A stretch of DNA of 64,000 nucleotides from Benincasa hispida (Eukaryota; Streptophyta; Magnoliopsida; Cucurbitales; Cucurbitaceae), in NCBI RefSeq assembly GCF_009727055.1, contig NC_052358.1:42393331-42457330 (forward strand), read 5' to 3'. Position 1 is the first letter of the stretch; the number at the start of each line of letters is the position of its first letter. The translations under genes were made by a program, and so were the position numbers. Of the stretch, positions 34,408 to 47,359 are shown one piece after another. Under the pieces are notes generated by a model that had not been told where the DNA came from, made no database searches, and saw only the letters and a program-made list of their open reading frames with translations.

Positions 34408-36423
34408 TGAAGAATTCAGAATCGTTAATCACTCAAATTCATAAATTTTAGCATTTTAGTAAGCATGCTCATATCAGGAAAAAAAAAGTTTTCAGATTTA
34501 CCTTTGAAGACCTACTTTAAACTTCTTTCAGCTTCATTCTTCATAGCTACAAGGTGTAGACTATCAAAAGATCTTCTCTACTATTCTCTTAGGTCCTTAG
34601 ATTGATTTGTGGGAATCAAAATGAGCTAAATTCAAAGAAAATTTTGGAGAACTCGACTGGTTTTGGCTAGGAAAAATGAAGAACTTTTCTTCTCTTCCAA
34701 AGATAGAAAATCAGGATTGCATGGCTCATTCTCTTAGTTCAATAAGCTAAGTTTTGTATCTTCTTTAGCATGCCAATCGAATCCACGAAGTAAAGACACC
34801 ATCTATTTCAAAAGAAAGTGGATTTCTAGGTGTTTTGCAAGTAGAATTATCCCACTTAGTGGGTTTTTCTAAAACCAATTTTCCTTTTTAATTTTGACAA
34901 TCTTTTTCAAAATTAAAATCGAATTTCAGTAACTGAAATTCTATTAATTTTACCAAATTAATTCAATAATTGATTTTTCAAATAAAATAATTAATTAATT
35001 AAACAATTTAATTAATTCTATTATTTAATATCAAATATGAAATTTTATTAATTTTATCAAATTAATTCAATAATTAATTTTTCAAATAAAATTAATAATT
35101 AATTAAACAATTTAATTAATTCTATTAATTTAATATCAAATATTAAATTAATTAAACACCAAATTCATAACCATGAATCCCTATCATGTAATTTAATATT
35201 TAAATAAAATTTAAATTTAACCAAATCTCCAATTTTGTTTAATTCGATAATTAAACGTGTAATTATATCACATATAATTACTAATTCTCTTAATTCAAAT
35301 TTGAATTTTTCAAATTAAACTCATTACTCTATTCTAATGTTTAATCCGTTTGTGAGCTAGTAAAGGGACCTAATGGACCTACAAATCATGGGCTCTAACG
35401 ATCTGATATTAATCGACTAAACTCTTTAACTCAAACTAATCAACATTCGTTAACTACCAGGTCACTCCACTAAAGTCCATTAGTTGCACTCCCCTCACTG
35501 TAGATATAATTGTGCTCACTCGATATAACCATAATTAGTAAGTCAATCCTTCACAGTTGTTCGTAATAACGGCTGGGTCAATAGCCGTTTTACCTCTGAG
35601 ATTACCTCTTGTTTCTTAAGTTCCACTTATCCTCTAATGAACAATTAGTTTATGATCCAATCAACAAACAGAGTCCCTTTCGGGCTAATGAGAAGGTGAG
35701 GCCCCTTGCTCAAGACTCGGAGTCAATACTTAAGAGAACAACCTTTCTACTATCCCTAAAAGCAGGTAGGAGTGAGTTCTATCTTGTACTCTATGTCCCA
35801 AGCTATCTATCCAGTCTTACCCCTGAAATGGGAGGCTTATTGAGTCGGTGTTGTTGAGCTAACTCTTATCCATACAAATCTAAGGATAATCCCAAATAAA
35901 CAAGAGTTAATAGTTAGCTCAGGATTAAGGTCAAGTTACCTAGGTCATTGCTTTGAAATGATCTGTCTTAAACAGTAAACAACATTATAAAGTAAGGTGA
36001 CTTATTTCTTGATACGATCTTATACAAACTCTTTGCATAGGATACTCCCACTCGCATGTCTCCACATGAACGAATTAGGATCACTTTGTTTGTAGCACTT
36101 TACAACAATTGTAACATCTATAAAGTGGGCCACATCCTTTAGTGTTACTAGAATAAGGTACCCAACCTTATTCATATACTATAGACCGTTTTGGCTATTT
36201 ACTTGAATTTGATCAACTCTTATGTTTCCACATAAAGTTCAAGTACTAATATAATATCCATGGATCTTTAGTTGATTGGATTTCGATTATTTTTTAAACA
36301 AAATGAACAATTCATACATTCAATAATAAATTTATTGAATCAATACTTCAATAACATCTTTATTGATCCATAAAATAAGTTTACTGTTTACAAGTCACGA
36401 GTTTTAGGACATAAAACTCAACA
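34408..36423 (-). mobile_element. Copia LTR, minus orientation, 2.0 kb
   Basis: On the minus strand it starts TGTTGAGTTTTATGTCC at 36423 and runs to TG/CA at about 34,408. It is closely related to the LTR at 22,686-24,509: 'cctctgagattacctcttg', 'ccctttcgggctaatgag' and 'cttaccctgaaatgggagg' equivalents are all present. An internal direct repeat of about 110 bp of AT-rich sequence lies at about 34,960-35,160. No TSD was found. Confidence 0.78.
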
Positions 36424-37030
36424 ATGTAAACTATATATTATATTGATATAACATATAATTTATAGTTTTTATATTGTATCAAATATAATATAACCTATAG
36501 TTTTATTTTCTCTCAACAATGCATGGTATTTAATACAAATTACATTTATACTAAATTCAGTTATATGAATCTCATCCATATAATTAATATTTGAACCATA
36601 TTCAAATATTTAATTCCTCTCTACCATTTATGGTAGTTAAAATGAATCATATTTATATTAAATTTAATTAGTATTTGAATCATATTCAAATATTTAATTC
36701 CTCTCAAAGTAACCTTTATGTTAATTATATTACATATAGTTAATTTTATATTAATTGTATCTTATATAATTAATTCCCTCCATTAATTTGAACAATTCAA
36801 ATTAATCCAAACTTAATTTGATTCTCATGAATCCTAATTGAGCTATCGAGGGGACCTTATGGACCTGTAGATTGAAGCTCCAATGATACTTGATTCATTA
36901 ATTAAATTATTTAATTAAATTAACCAGTTTTCATTAATTCTTGGTCACTCTACTAAAGACCGACAGCTGCTCTATTCTCACTACAGATATATTTTTGTGT
37001 CCATTGGATATAACCAATCAACTATGCGTT
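36424..37030 (-). mobile_element. Second copia LTR fragment homologous to 33,790-34,400
   Basis: The order of blocks ('ttcccctcc'-like, 'ggaccttatggacctg', 'tcactctactaaagaccgaca', 'cattggatataaccaatcaac') is the same as in 33,790-34,330. It is therefore a paralogous LTR part and not the other half of one split LTR. It stops abruptly at about 37,030 against a gypsy LTR. Confidence 0.65.
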
Positions 37031-38967
37031 GAAGCCATGTGTGGGCCAAGGGTCATACGTTGATTGTGCCAAGCAAGAGTGAAGCCATGCATTGATCAAA
37101 CGGTGGTTAGCAGCTTAGTCACTGGTTATAATGGACCAGCTGTCGAACTTAAGGGGATTAATCACACTTAGTGGTTGATTTGCCAGCCTAAGAATGCTTG
37201 AAGACATGCAGATCTTGGTATAAAAGAGGAGCTTTAGTTTAAAGGCTCAATTTAAGCTTTGTACTCATGCTATTAAGGTGATTCTAGAGTCATCTAAAAG
37301 CTTGGTGAGTCTAGTTGATGTCCCAAGTCTGCCGGAAGAAATCTCTCAGGAATCGAGCTGGAAACTGAAGATTTTGCAAGAAGGCCAGACATTTGAGTGA
37401 ATCTGGATAGAGGTGGAAGTTGAAAGATTTCGGCCAAACCACAAGGCATTCTAAGCTCAAATTTCAAGGTAATAAGACAATTTTAAACAAGTGTGTAGAA
37501 GGAAATTTTTTGAGATAAGGCCTGGATAATAAGTTATTTGAGCTTAAAATTGAATCTGGAAATTTTGAACAAGTAGGCAGCTGTTTGGGTTGAACAAACA
37601 GGCAACTCATTAGGTTGACGTGCGTGCAAGGGCAAGGTTAAGCGCCAACATACGTTGAGCTATACTTGAGATGTTTGGGCATGTGTTGAAGGCTTGGATG
37701 CATAAGGGGCAATGTATGAATTGATGTGTGTTTAAAAGGGTGCATAGGACATGCGATTGGCGCATGGATGTGTGCGATGGTTATGTGTGTTGGTCGCATA
37801 GCAAAGGCTTAAACTTCAAGGAAATTTTTAAGTGTTGAACGCAAAGCAAGGTATACATTATATATGAATGTATCTTATGGTAGGCTGAATGTGAGCTCAT
37901 TTATGGAAGTTAACCTCATAAGAAGGCTAGTGCTAGTAACAAAGCATGTTGCTCATGTTCACAGGGTTAACACCCATAAGAAAGGCTTATCAACCCTAAG
38001 AGGAACGCCCAAAGGCTGTGAGTGACAAATTTGATGTTTTTCAAATATTAGTAACATGTGCTTAAGAAATGTTTAGACTTATGCTTGTCTATATGAATGA
38101 TTAAAATATTTTTCAAGCAAACTATGTTTCATGAAAGTCGTTAACCTATGCTAGGTTGTAAAGGAGTTTATGAGAACGACTTAATTATTTCATTACTTCT
38201 TAGTACAAAGAGCATGAATTAGAAATGACATTTATTAGAAAAAATGTTAAAGCATATGACTTATTATGCTATGCTTTCAAAAAAGGATGAGTTTTATGGT
38301 AAATGTTAAAACCCGATACTGAAGGACAATGTGAAGGTATCTGGGTAGTAGTACCTAAGGTATGATGGTACTTAGTAATAACCAGGTGCATATAGGTAGA
38401 TTCGACGTTGGTTGTGTTGAGAGCACTCCACACCAACTAAGGTTTAATGTTGAGGGATTGAGCAAAATGGTTCTCTCTCAACTTAAAAACTATGAAAAGT
38501 TATGTTTTAGACTATGCTATGATGAAAGTTTTAAGTATGAGTTTGTTTGGCAAATTTTAGTTTTAAAGCATGTTGTTTATGTTTTATTAGTCACTCACTG
38601 GACTAGTAGCTCACTCGTTTAAATGTTTTCCTTCTCCCAGGTAGTGGTCATCTCCCTAGAGGGTAACTGCACTGCTGCTCCGCCATTTAAAAATATAGTT
38701 GAAGAAAAGTCTAAGTGTTTACACATGTGTTGCATATTAGGGACTAGTTCTGAGGGTGGGATCCATTGAACCTTGCTTTTGTAAATATGTTATGAGTTTG
38801 CTATGTATGGATCCTGAAGTTTCTTTAGATGTATTACGTTCCACTAGCTCTGGAATGTTGTTATATTATTCCAGGTTAATTAGGGGCAAGCACCACAAAA
38901 GGGTTGATAACTATCGTCGTCACATTCTCTTCCAGGTTAAGAGGGTAATCTGGGAGAGGGTGGGACA
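37031..38967 (+). mobile_element. Gypsy (chromovirus-like) LTR, 5'-truncated
   Basis: It is homologous along its length to the solo LTR at 48,616-51,486. Shared blocks: 'tttaaacaagtgtgtagaag', 'gcagctgtttggg' followed by 'gaacaaac', the 'aagtacccaaggtatga' block, 'tatgttttattagtcactca', 'gctgctccgcca', and the end GGGTGGGACA at 38,967. It has one copy of the 'gatac.gaaggaca' hairpin unit (about 38,310), where the other LTR has five. The left end is truncated; no TSD. Confidence 0.75.
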
Positions 38968-39641
38968 TGATTGTAATAGGGTTCACGTATGAGATAATCG
39001 ATTGGATGGTATTCTGAACCTTCATATGAAGGAATGCACGTGTATGGGTTCCACTCATCCTCGTTGTGTACATGGCCCACCAGCACATTCGAAAACATAT
39101 CCTTATTGGGGGTGTAAGTGGACTCGTGGATATTTATGTCATCCTCAGATTCGTTGTCCCTTTTTCCACCTTGAGTATCTTCATGTTCATCATCGTTTCC
39201 TCCACTATATCATCACTATCTCCACCATCCCCACTTTTCAAACTATCGTCCCCATTCGAATTTCTGCCACTTTTTGAATTACCTAAACTTTCTGAACTCT
39301 CGTGTCAGAATGTACTTTTCTTATGGCTTGTCTCTCCATTAGGATGTCCCGAAACTTCTTATCAACATCGAACATGACAAGACCTTCTTTGATTTTTGTC
39401 TACATTAACATCTCAACCTAGTAAGATGCTTAGTGTCATTTTAAAAACCAAATAAATATCTTGAGACTAAAAATTGTCTCTCTACAGTACTTTAAAGGAC
39501 ATCGAATGGGAGCATGACCATCGTAGTCTACAAACACAATTACCTTGCTCCTTCGAATGGCGATGTTCTCCGCTACTGACAAGCTTAAAACTTACGTTGT
39601 TTATAAGCCTCAAACTTGATCAAAAGATAATTTGTAAAAAC
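38968..39641. other. Unassigned segment; acidic reading on the minus strand
   Basis: On the minus strand 39,100-39,300 gives a Ser/Gly/Asp-rich stretch (for example SKSGRNSNGDDSLKSGDGG) like transposon linkers, and FDVDKKFRDILMERQ near 39,370. I cannot name a family. No intact gene. Confidence 0.35.
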
Positions 39642-41096
39642 TGTACTACTCCTATAACTACTAAAACGTAGCAATAGTGGTAAGTGTGGGGTCGAACCAC
39701 AGAGAAGCGTTGAATTAATTTATTTTAAGCTAAATTTAACTGTGGAAAAACAGTAAAAACGGGGTTTTGATTTTTGGTTGAAATTGGAACATGCAAGAAA
39801 AATAAATTGCAAGGGATAAATGAAACGGTAATTGGTTTATCTAGTTCTCGAATCAAGTGGCGATTCATTATAATTTAAATCATCGTTTTCTGCCAATGAA
39901 TCATGTCACTGAATTATGCATACATAGTTACCCAATTGATGCGAAATAACTAATCTCTACAAAGGCCAACAATAAATTAATTCGAAACCAATCAAGTATC
40001 CTAATTAATAATTAAGGTTGGAAAGATCGTTCCCTAACTAATCTACATGCTCCTAGATTCAATTGGGTTCTTAACGGCAATAAAGAACTTAGAAACACAT
40101 GCATTAAGATTTAGGATTCAATTATGTTGATTAACTGTCAGGAAAAGCCATATTCAATTAACAAAATATTCTTCAAATATAAATTAAACATGCAAGGAAA
40201 AGATTCAAGGCCAGCTTGTAAACCTAAACATACACGTTCAATTGTTGTTACCGGGGAAACGTGCAAACTTGAAATTAACTAGCAGAGAAGTGCAATCATG
40301 TTAGGGGCATCAATCCAACACATAAATACAAATCGAAATCAAGCAAGATTCAAAGAAAACACAATTCTGAATTAAAACAAAAAGTTGGGCAGAAAAATTA
40401 AAAATTTACATGAATGCTCGATTCAAGAACTAAATAAAAGAATTACCTCATCGATTCATAGACAAACAAACAAGGTACAATCCAATACATGTTCATCATC
40501 CAAAATCAAACTAACTATCCTAATGATATTGAAAATAAAGAGGGGAAGGAAGAAAATAAGGACTCTCCTCAGCCTCCATCGAAATTCAGCATGTCCCCAT
40601 TAATTTTCGGCATCCCTTTGACTTAAAACAGATAAATTATATTTATTAAAAAGATGACAACCTCGCAACGCTATGTGGAGTGTTGCAATGTTGATGCAGC
40701 TGGATCCGAGCATCAGGGACAGAAGCGTAATGCTGGGGTCGACACTTACTTGCGCATGCACTGGGCAATCTCCGTCTCAACATCGTAGTGTCGCAATGCT
40801 CAAGGTGAGCATTGCAATGCTACCCATTCTGTCTTTCAGCATTGGGCGAGCGTCGGGCCAAAGATAACCATGAGCGTTGCGATGCTCTAATGGGGGCATT
40901 TATGTTTTTTTAACTTCTTTGAAGCTCGGATGCTCAAATCAACTCCAAATTGCTTCAAATTAACCTTGTTTAGCTTCAAATCACCAATTCTATCTCATGG
41001 TTGCTTGATACCTACAAAAATAGGAAAATAAACACATAAAATCCAATAATGGGTCCGAATTAATCTAGGAATAATTACTCTTTTTGAGAGCTATCA
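39642..41096 (-). mobile_element. Gypsy-type LTR, minus orientation
   Basis: On the minus strand it begins TGATAGCTCTCAAAAAGAG at 41096 and ends near 39,642. 'tctctgtggttcgacccc' sits near the 3' end (about 39,690-39,705), like the 'gttcgaccctgg' block of the Athila-like LTR. A cluster of 'gcgttgcgatgct' and 'gcattgcaatgct' words at 40,660-40,890 is internal repeat structure. No PBS is visible to the left, so it is probably solo or truncated. Confidence 0.55.
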
Positions 41097-41329
41097 GCCA
41101 TTGATAATAGGATCTCGTACGTCTATAACTAAATATGAAACAACACATATTTAGAACTATGGTATGTTAAACCAATGATAAGCTTATGTTAAGGAACATC
41201 TACCTGAAATGCTTGGGGAAATCCACACAGATGAGTACTTAAGAACATAATTTTTAATTCCTTTCACCTTCTCCTTGTATAGACCAACTTTATCACTCAA
41301 TGCAATCTTTGAAAGAACTCTTATACAAG
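41097..41329. other. Short spacer before the gypsy integrase fragment
   Basis: No gene is recognised. The end carries the duplicated words 'aactcttata' just before the integrase reading. Confidence 0.4.
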
Positions 41330-42043
41330 AGTAACTCTTATAAAGGTACGCAATTTATTAACTGCATCATTGCTAATCTGCTAATAAAGTTTAATGTCAG
41401 CCATAAGATTTTGACAGCTTACCACCCGCAAACGAACAACCAAGCTGAGATCTCTAACAGGGAGATAAAATCCATTATGGAGAAAGTTGTTAGCACATCT
41501 AGAAAAGATTGGGTGCAGCGACTGGACGAAGCTCTTTGGGCATATCGTACTTCCTATAAAACACCCATTGGAATGTCTCTATATGTGCTAGTATTTGGAA
41601 AAGCTCGCCATCTACCACTGAAGTTGGAGCATAAAGCACAATGGGCACTTAAGAAGCTGAACTTAAATTTATCCAGCGCAGGGGAAGCCAGGAAACTACA
41701 ACTGAACAAGTTGGCTGAATGGCGTTTTACCGCATATGAGAATGCCAAGCTATACAAGGAGCAGACAAAAAGATGGCATGACGATAAAATCTGTAAGAAA
41801 AATCTAGTTGTAGGGCAACAAGTTCTATTATTTAATGCTTACCTTCTTTTTTTTCCAGGAAAACTCAAATCATGGTGGTCTAGCCCTTTTATCATAAGAA
41901 ATATCTTTCCGCATGGAGCAGTAGAGCTAGCTAATGAAGATGGAAGTAATGACTTTAAGGTTAATGGTCAACGCAATAAGTCTTATTACGGAGGCGTGGT
42001 AGATCGCAATAAGGAGACCATTGATCTGGCCGGGCAAGCTTGA
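41330..42043 (+). pseudogene. Athila-like gypsy integrase, C-terminal half
   Basis: The open frame reads YKGTQFINCIIANLLIKFNV, then SHKILTAYHPQTNNQAE, whose Glu is the third catalytic residue. The conserved tail follows: ALWAYRTSYKTPIGMSLY, LPLKLEHKAQWALKKLNL, NAKLYKEQTKRWHDDKI, LVVGQQVLLFNAYLLFFPGK, and the chromo-like FPHGAVELANEDGSNDFKVN. The first two catalytic Asp residues are missing because the reading starts after them. Homologous to 59,470-60,179. Confidence 0.85.
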
Positions 42044-42590
42044 TCGCCTGCGTGGATGCGCTTTGCGGTATCGCAATTTATTCTTTCAAAGACATCCATT
42101 CTTACCCATTTACTACTTTCATAGAATAGTTTTTATTCTGTCTTTGATTTTAACTTATTGTTCCGAGAATTTGCTGATTGTTCTACAATTGCGTTAATTT
42201 ATCTGTCAAATGGATTGCGTTATTTCTTGCAGTAGTGGGTGCTTGTTGTGCTCGTAATTTGCCTAACTCGTGTGAGACTTAATTAAGCATCAACATAGGA
42301 ATGTGGACGGATTATCGGTTATATTTTTTAGGCATCATTAATTCACCGGCAGACGAATTTTCCTTCCATTTGACGGGCATTAAATGATAGGCATGCTTAT
42401 TGGGATTCCCGAGCCTTTCGTCTCATATCATTGCGATACTGGGAATTTTCGAGTGACCAACCTTCAAAAGCGCGTCTCATTCCTTTTTTCTTGCCTTTAT
42501 CTACATTTTATTTTCTCTTGAGCCTTGAGCTATCTCATTCTTATCATATGATAATTTATTCATTCTTTGAATCCTCACTGGAATCCATGG
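42044..42590 (+). other. Untranslated spacer after gypsy integrase
   Basis: This corresponds in position to the spacer between pol and the second ORF of Athila-type elements (compare 60,180-60,709). No coding signal. Confidence 0.5.
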
Positions 42591-44247
42591 CCTAACAAAC
42601 CTCCAACACCTCTTCCTAGCCATTTTCCCCTGCCATAACCCCTTTTTCCACTCGGGAGGCTGCCATTTTGGTAGCAAGCAACTGTATCGCCGCTAGCCAA
42701 AGCTGCTTCCTCGACTTCTCGTTAAACCCAAAAAGAGAACTTTTCCTCCACCAACGCATCGTCGTCTTTCCGTCGGAAGGGTTCGAGCAAGGAGAGTGCC
42801 CTAGCCACCAAAACTGAGGTTGTTGCCTCATATCTCCCGTTTGAAAGTGAGCTGAAGAGAAAAGATGACGAGGAAGTCTTTGGGAGCATCGTGAGCAACA
42901 TGGAGCGTGATGGGGGAGCTGGAATGGTTGACCAACCATTACCCAAGAAGATGTGGTGATTCTTGCACCGCAAGCTAAACTCCATGCAACAACAGATCCT
43001 AAGGAGAATACGCCAGCAGATTCTAATGAGGGACCCATAAGGGCAGTACTAGAAGATGTAAAAAAAAGGGTTGACAAAGAAAAGCTCACTAAGGAGCAAG
43101 AAGATTCGAAAGAAGAGGAGCGATCTCAAAGAAGAAAAGAAAAGAAGGAAAGGAAGAAGGCCGAAAAGAAACTACGCAAGAGAGAAGAAAAGTACATCAG
43201 GCGCAAAAAAAAACGTAGACAAAGGGCAGAAAGCCCAGTTGTGAAAGAAGAATCAATCACCGCAAGGATGGAAAAGCGTGCGACAATGACACATGTGGAG
43301 CCACCGCGTAAGACCAGTCCAGAATCCCTCATGACCGATTGGTCACATCAGGGGCTCAACCATGAAGTTCATAGAAAGAAGATGATGACATTCCAGTCAC
43401 TCTACTTGTCAGACGACCAAGAACACGGATTGAAGAAGTTAAAGAGGTGGAAGTGGTGGATGCCATTCAAGCCGGTGAGCTAGAAATTGGCAGACAAGAG
43501 TCCTCTGTGGACGTAGAGAATGCTTATAGAAAAAGAAAAAGAAGACCGGGAGCACGAGTTTAAGAAGAAGGAAGCGAAAAAGGAATAGGCACATCAAATC
43601 ATTGCATCTGTGGATTTGGCAAGAAGACTTCATGATGAAGAGATGTGCCACATGAATGCAATAGCAGAAAAGGAAGACAAGAAGAAGCTTGCAGATGAGC
43701 GAAGTATTGCACTTGTCTATGAGCAATTTGAAAGAGAATTGAAGGAGGAAAATGAGGCAGAGAGGAAGAATAAGGAAGAGAAGAAGATGTGTTGTAGGGC
43801 AAAAGTCCAGTGCAATCTTGAGTTGAAAAGAAAAGAGAGAGAAGAATGGGATAAGGAAAAATTGGGCAGAGAGAAAGGGAAAGGGAGCACACCACGCACC
43901 AGAAAGCTCGACTTGCTGATGCGCAAGCGAAGGGAAAGGAAAAGGTCGAAGGCAGTAGGTCGTCCCTTGCTCAAAGGCATCTAAAGGTCAGAAAGGAAAA
44001 TGACAACCTGCTCATGGAGATGGGATTCTTCCCTGTATCAAGCCCACTATCAAAATTCATCACAAACATTATGGTCGAACTTGGATGGGAAGTATTTTGC
44101 CAATGCCCATCCATAGTCATCCCAACGATAGTGCGGGCATTCTATCAAGGCAGCGTGCATGAATCAGAGGATGCGATGATAGGGTTGTGCCATTCAGTGC
44201 CCAGGACAGTTCTTCAGAACTTGAGTGCTTCAGTTTTTAAAACTTGA
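42591..44247 (+). pseudogene. Second ORF of an Athila-like gypsy element, broken
   Basis: A decayed N-terminal part is followed by an open frame at 42,953-43,483 and a second at 43,610-43,984. Both are dominated by Lys/Glu/Arg-rich coiled-coil sequence such as KKVDKEK, RRKEKKERKKAEKK and RKNKEEKK. A third piece (44,014-44,247) reads MGFFPVSSPLSKFI, GWEVFCQCPSIVIPTIVRAF and YQGSVHESED, equivalent to the 'putative plant transposon protein' domain seen at 61.9-62.9 kb. Function of this ORF in Athila-like elements is not settled; it is sometimes called env-like by position only. It ends in LTR-like repeats at 44,250. Confidence 0.7.
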
Positions 44248-44840
44248 ATAAAGTTTCTGTCTTCAACACTTGGGAGCTTAAGAGTTTTGGTCCTAAAGAC
44301 TTTGGAACTTGGGAACTTGGGAGCTTGAGAACTTAAGATCTTGAAGAGCTTCGGTCTTTCATTCTTTAAATCTTGAAAGCTTCACTCTTTGAAGCTTGAG
44401 AACTTGAGAGCTTGAAGAGCTTCGATCTTCAATTCTTTAGATCTTGAGAGCTTCAGTCTTTGAAGTTTTAGAACTTGGGAGCTTTAATTTTCAAATCTTT
44501 AGAACTTTGGTTTTCAAATATTGAGAACTTCAATCTTCAATCAATCTTCAAAGCTTCCTATCTTTAGAGCTTTCAATCCTCCCTCAAAATGAAGGGGCAA
44601 TGCTCTTATTTATACATCTTCCATGGACCTTGAATGGACTTGAGCCTGGTTGGTCTATAGATTTGGCCATTGGGTCCAATTAATTGGATTTGAGCCTAAT
44701 TTAGCATTTAGGTCAAACTAAGCCTAGTATTTAGCTCAATTAGACTTGAACCTGAATATTAATATTTAATTGAACCAAATTAATTAATTCAATTCAATGA
44801 ACAAGATGAAAACACATAGCATGATCGGGATTCGCCAACT
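44248..44840 (-). mobile_element. LTR-like segment with 'gagcttgaag' tandem repeats, minus orientation
   Basis: 44,260-44,590 is made of imperfect tandem repeats of 'cttgagaacttgagagcttg' and 'gagcttcgatcttcaattct' type, unit about 70-80 bp. Next comes a minus-strand TATA box candidate (TGTATAAATAAG complement, about 44,606-44,617) and AT-rich sequence. This suggests the R/U5 side of an LTR whose limits I could not fix. Confidence 0.45.
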
Positions 44841-45481
44841 TTCTTTCTTTAATTCCAATTTGATATACATGTCGATTTTTAATTAACCCAAAAATTGATA
44901 ATTTATAGTTTTATCATTGATTTGAAAAAAATGACACGACGATATGTGATTGGTCAAAATTTCTAGTTCAACAGTACTATATTTTCAAAGTTAATGTTTG
45001 TTTTGTTGGTTGTGTGGTGCATGATGTAGCTCACCCACATAACTAGAGTTCTTATTTCCCCGAATATTCTTTTTCTTTTTGTTGGGGGATATATCGTCTA
45101 AAATTTGCTATATACAATATTTTAGATAATTTATTAAAAAAAAAAACTTCATTCTGTTACTTATCATTGTGTTTAAATTATAATTATATGAAGATAACAT
45201 AAATTTAATCTCCATACATTATCGAAAGAATCTAAAGTTTAGTTCTTCAATATTTTAATTTGTGCCGAATACCTCGTTATAATTTAAATAATTTATTATA
45301 GATTTTTAAATTTTCAATTTATATGGAATATATCATTGAATTTTATCTTAACCCTACTAGGATTAGAATATGAATTTCCTAATCTCTAACCAGCTAGGAT
45401 CAAATCTCATATTATCTTATATTATCTTATATTATTTTATTTTTGCCTTATATTCTGTTAGGCCAAAATCTACTCCCAACA
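44841..45481 (-). mobile_element. Copia-type LTR, minus orientation, left end unclear
   Basis: On the minus strand an LTR-like start TGTTGGGAGTAGATTTTGG lies at 45481. A 10-bp 'tatcttatat' tandem repeat is just inside (45,412-45,435). Purine-rich AGGAGTGAGAG lies immediately outside as a possible polypurine tract. The left end is not seen. Confidence 0.45.
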
Positions 45482-46300
45482 TTAGCTCTCACTCCTATGT
45501 TTGGTTTTGAGGACCACTTACTTGCTAGTCATGTGCGTTGATGCAAACGTAAGAGTATTGCTCTAACCTTTATTGTATTTTTAATTGTTCTGATCTTCTC
45601 ATTATACGGCAAAACTTTATCACACTGGTATAACCATATCGAACTTGGCTCCTCCAAGATCATTATCAGATCTCTGGCTATACTTGAAATATCTATCTAA
45701 AGCCCCTTTTTCTTTTTGAAGATTTAGCTAGGTTCCTGGCATGCATCCACCACAACTAAGTAATGTTGAACGCAGGTATTGGTAGCATCTCTATCTTATC
45801 TTGAGGGGCATAGATATTTGAGCTTGGCTTTTCCCGTCAATTTTGGTAATCAGAAGTGTCTATTAGCCTATCTTTTGTTATAGGCTCTGGCACAAAATCC
45901 TTCATCCAAATAATTACAAACAGTTGCATCGTTTCTCAAATTCTTCAAAACAAATATTCCTTTTGTATATTTTTCATATTCTTCAGTAAATCAATAACTT
46001 GAAATACACGTAAAGTGACGTCAATATAAAACTTATCTTGTATTTCTGTTGTGGAGATCTACAAACTGAGGCTTCAAGATCTCATTCCTAATTGTAATTG
46101 CTCAACCTCGTGTTGCCTCCTTCACTTGGGATCTTGAAAATATTTTATCGTCACCAAAGAGTATTTTCGTTCCAATGCTAAGTGTGATCTCCCAATTTGA
46201 TTGTTCAAATCTTCGATTTCCATGCTCTGAAACCTAGCGAAATCGTTGGAATTCACCGATAGTTTTAGTCTTCATGGTTTATCAATGTTGGAAACTCTCA
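45482..46300 (-). other. Unresolved segment, probably the inside of a minus-strand retroelement
   Basis: It lies next to an LTR start and possible polypurine tract, so it should be internal sequence. No frame gives a recognisable pol motif on either strand. I assign no function. Confidence 0.3.
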
Positions 46301-47319
46301 TGTCGGTTTGAGAAAAGGCTCCAAGTGTCTGGGTCTAGCTTGATGATGGTGTTATTATCGCCGATTTCTGGTACTATCCCCAAATTTGTAGTCGTGGTTT
46401 ATAGCGGCAAAGCACAGCAAACGGTGGAGCACCTGCACGAACACGAACATCTGAAAGGTAGGGGAACTGCACATCAAGGGACATTCTCATCTAACTGGAA
46501 ATGGCAGTGGACACTCGACTAGGAACAGTGGATATCTACAATCCGATTGAATGCAAATGAACCATGGTGGAACAACGATATGGCGAGACCCATGCAAATC
46601 CGAACGAGTAATGGCAGAGAGCTGGTGGCAGTAGTAGCAAGGCGCGACTCCCATAGCAACGAAGCACGAATTGACATGAGCGGTGATCGATGATCTAACG
46701 GCGCAGACGGAGAGGCGGACGAAGATTTGAATGAATCAGTACAGACAATTTGGACGAAGGGATGGATCTGCTCTGCAGCGTAAGGGACTGAACTCTAATC
46801 TAATCTGGTCGGCAGTAGATTTGAGCACGATAGAGGCGCGACCGACGGTGAAACCCATGCATCTTCACGAATTGGACTGAGGCTATGTATTAGAAGATGA
46901 ATGTGATTCCTGTAACGATGAAACACAAATTAGATGAACGGATCTGGCAACAACCACGAATGGATATACGTGACAGGTGACAGGGGATATTGATGGTGGG
47001 GGCGAGCGACGTTTCTAGTGACTTCTAACGGCTGTAGCGGCGAGCGGCATCTTCAAACGGCAGCAGCAGGTGAGTGGATGAGAGTGACGGACGAACGGCG
47101 GATGTGTGGCAAAATGATGGTGGATCTGCTGCGATACGACGAGACCCACGAACGGGCAGGACCCGTGCAAATCTAGACGAACAACGACTGAGAGCCGGAT
47201 GGCGGCGGCGGTGGCAAAATGTCTAAACCTATTTTTCTCATTTAAAAAATGTCTAAACACACGAAATCTTTTAACATATTTTATTTAAACACACAAATTT
47301 TCAACCTTGGACCTATTAG
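46301..47319. other. GC-richer segment with degenerate repeats, no gene recognised
   Basis: Base composition is clearly GC-richer than the surroundings, with many CG dinucleotides. Words such as 'gagacccatgcaaatc' (46,588-46,605) and 'ggacccgtgcaaatct' (47,158-47,175), followed by 'gaacga' and 'agagc.gg', recur, so the segment contains degenerate internal repeats. It ends near a 38-A run. Could be the 5' end of a LINE or an LTR; I cannot decide. Confidence 0.35.

Positions 47320-47357
<38 letters not shown>
47320..47357 (+). repeat. Run of 38 A
   Basis: An uninterrupted A tract. It may mark a retrotransposed 3' end on the plus strand, or simple expansion. Its length in the assembly is unlikely to be exact. 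Confidence 0.9.

Positions 47358-47359
<2 letters not shown>

Noticed and set aside
38362..38992. Open frames in the LTR region at 38.4-39.0 kb
   Set aside because: They lie inside a gypsy LTR whose homologue at 48.6-51.5 kb does not keep them open.
42616..43089. Minus-strand 157-codon open frame
   Set aside because: It is antisense to the gypsy second ORF, has no motif, and its composition reflects the opposite strand.
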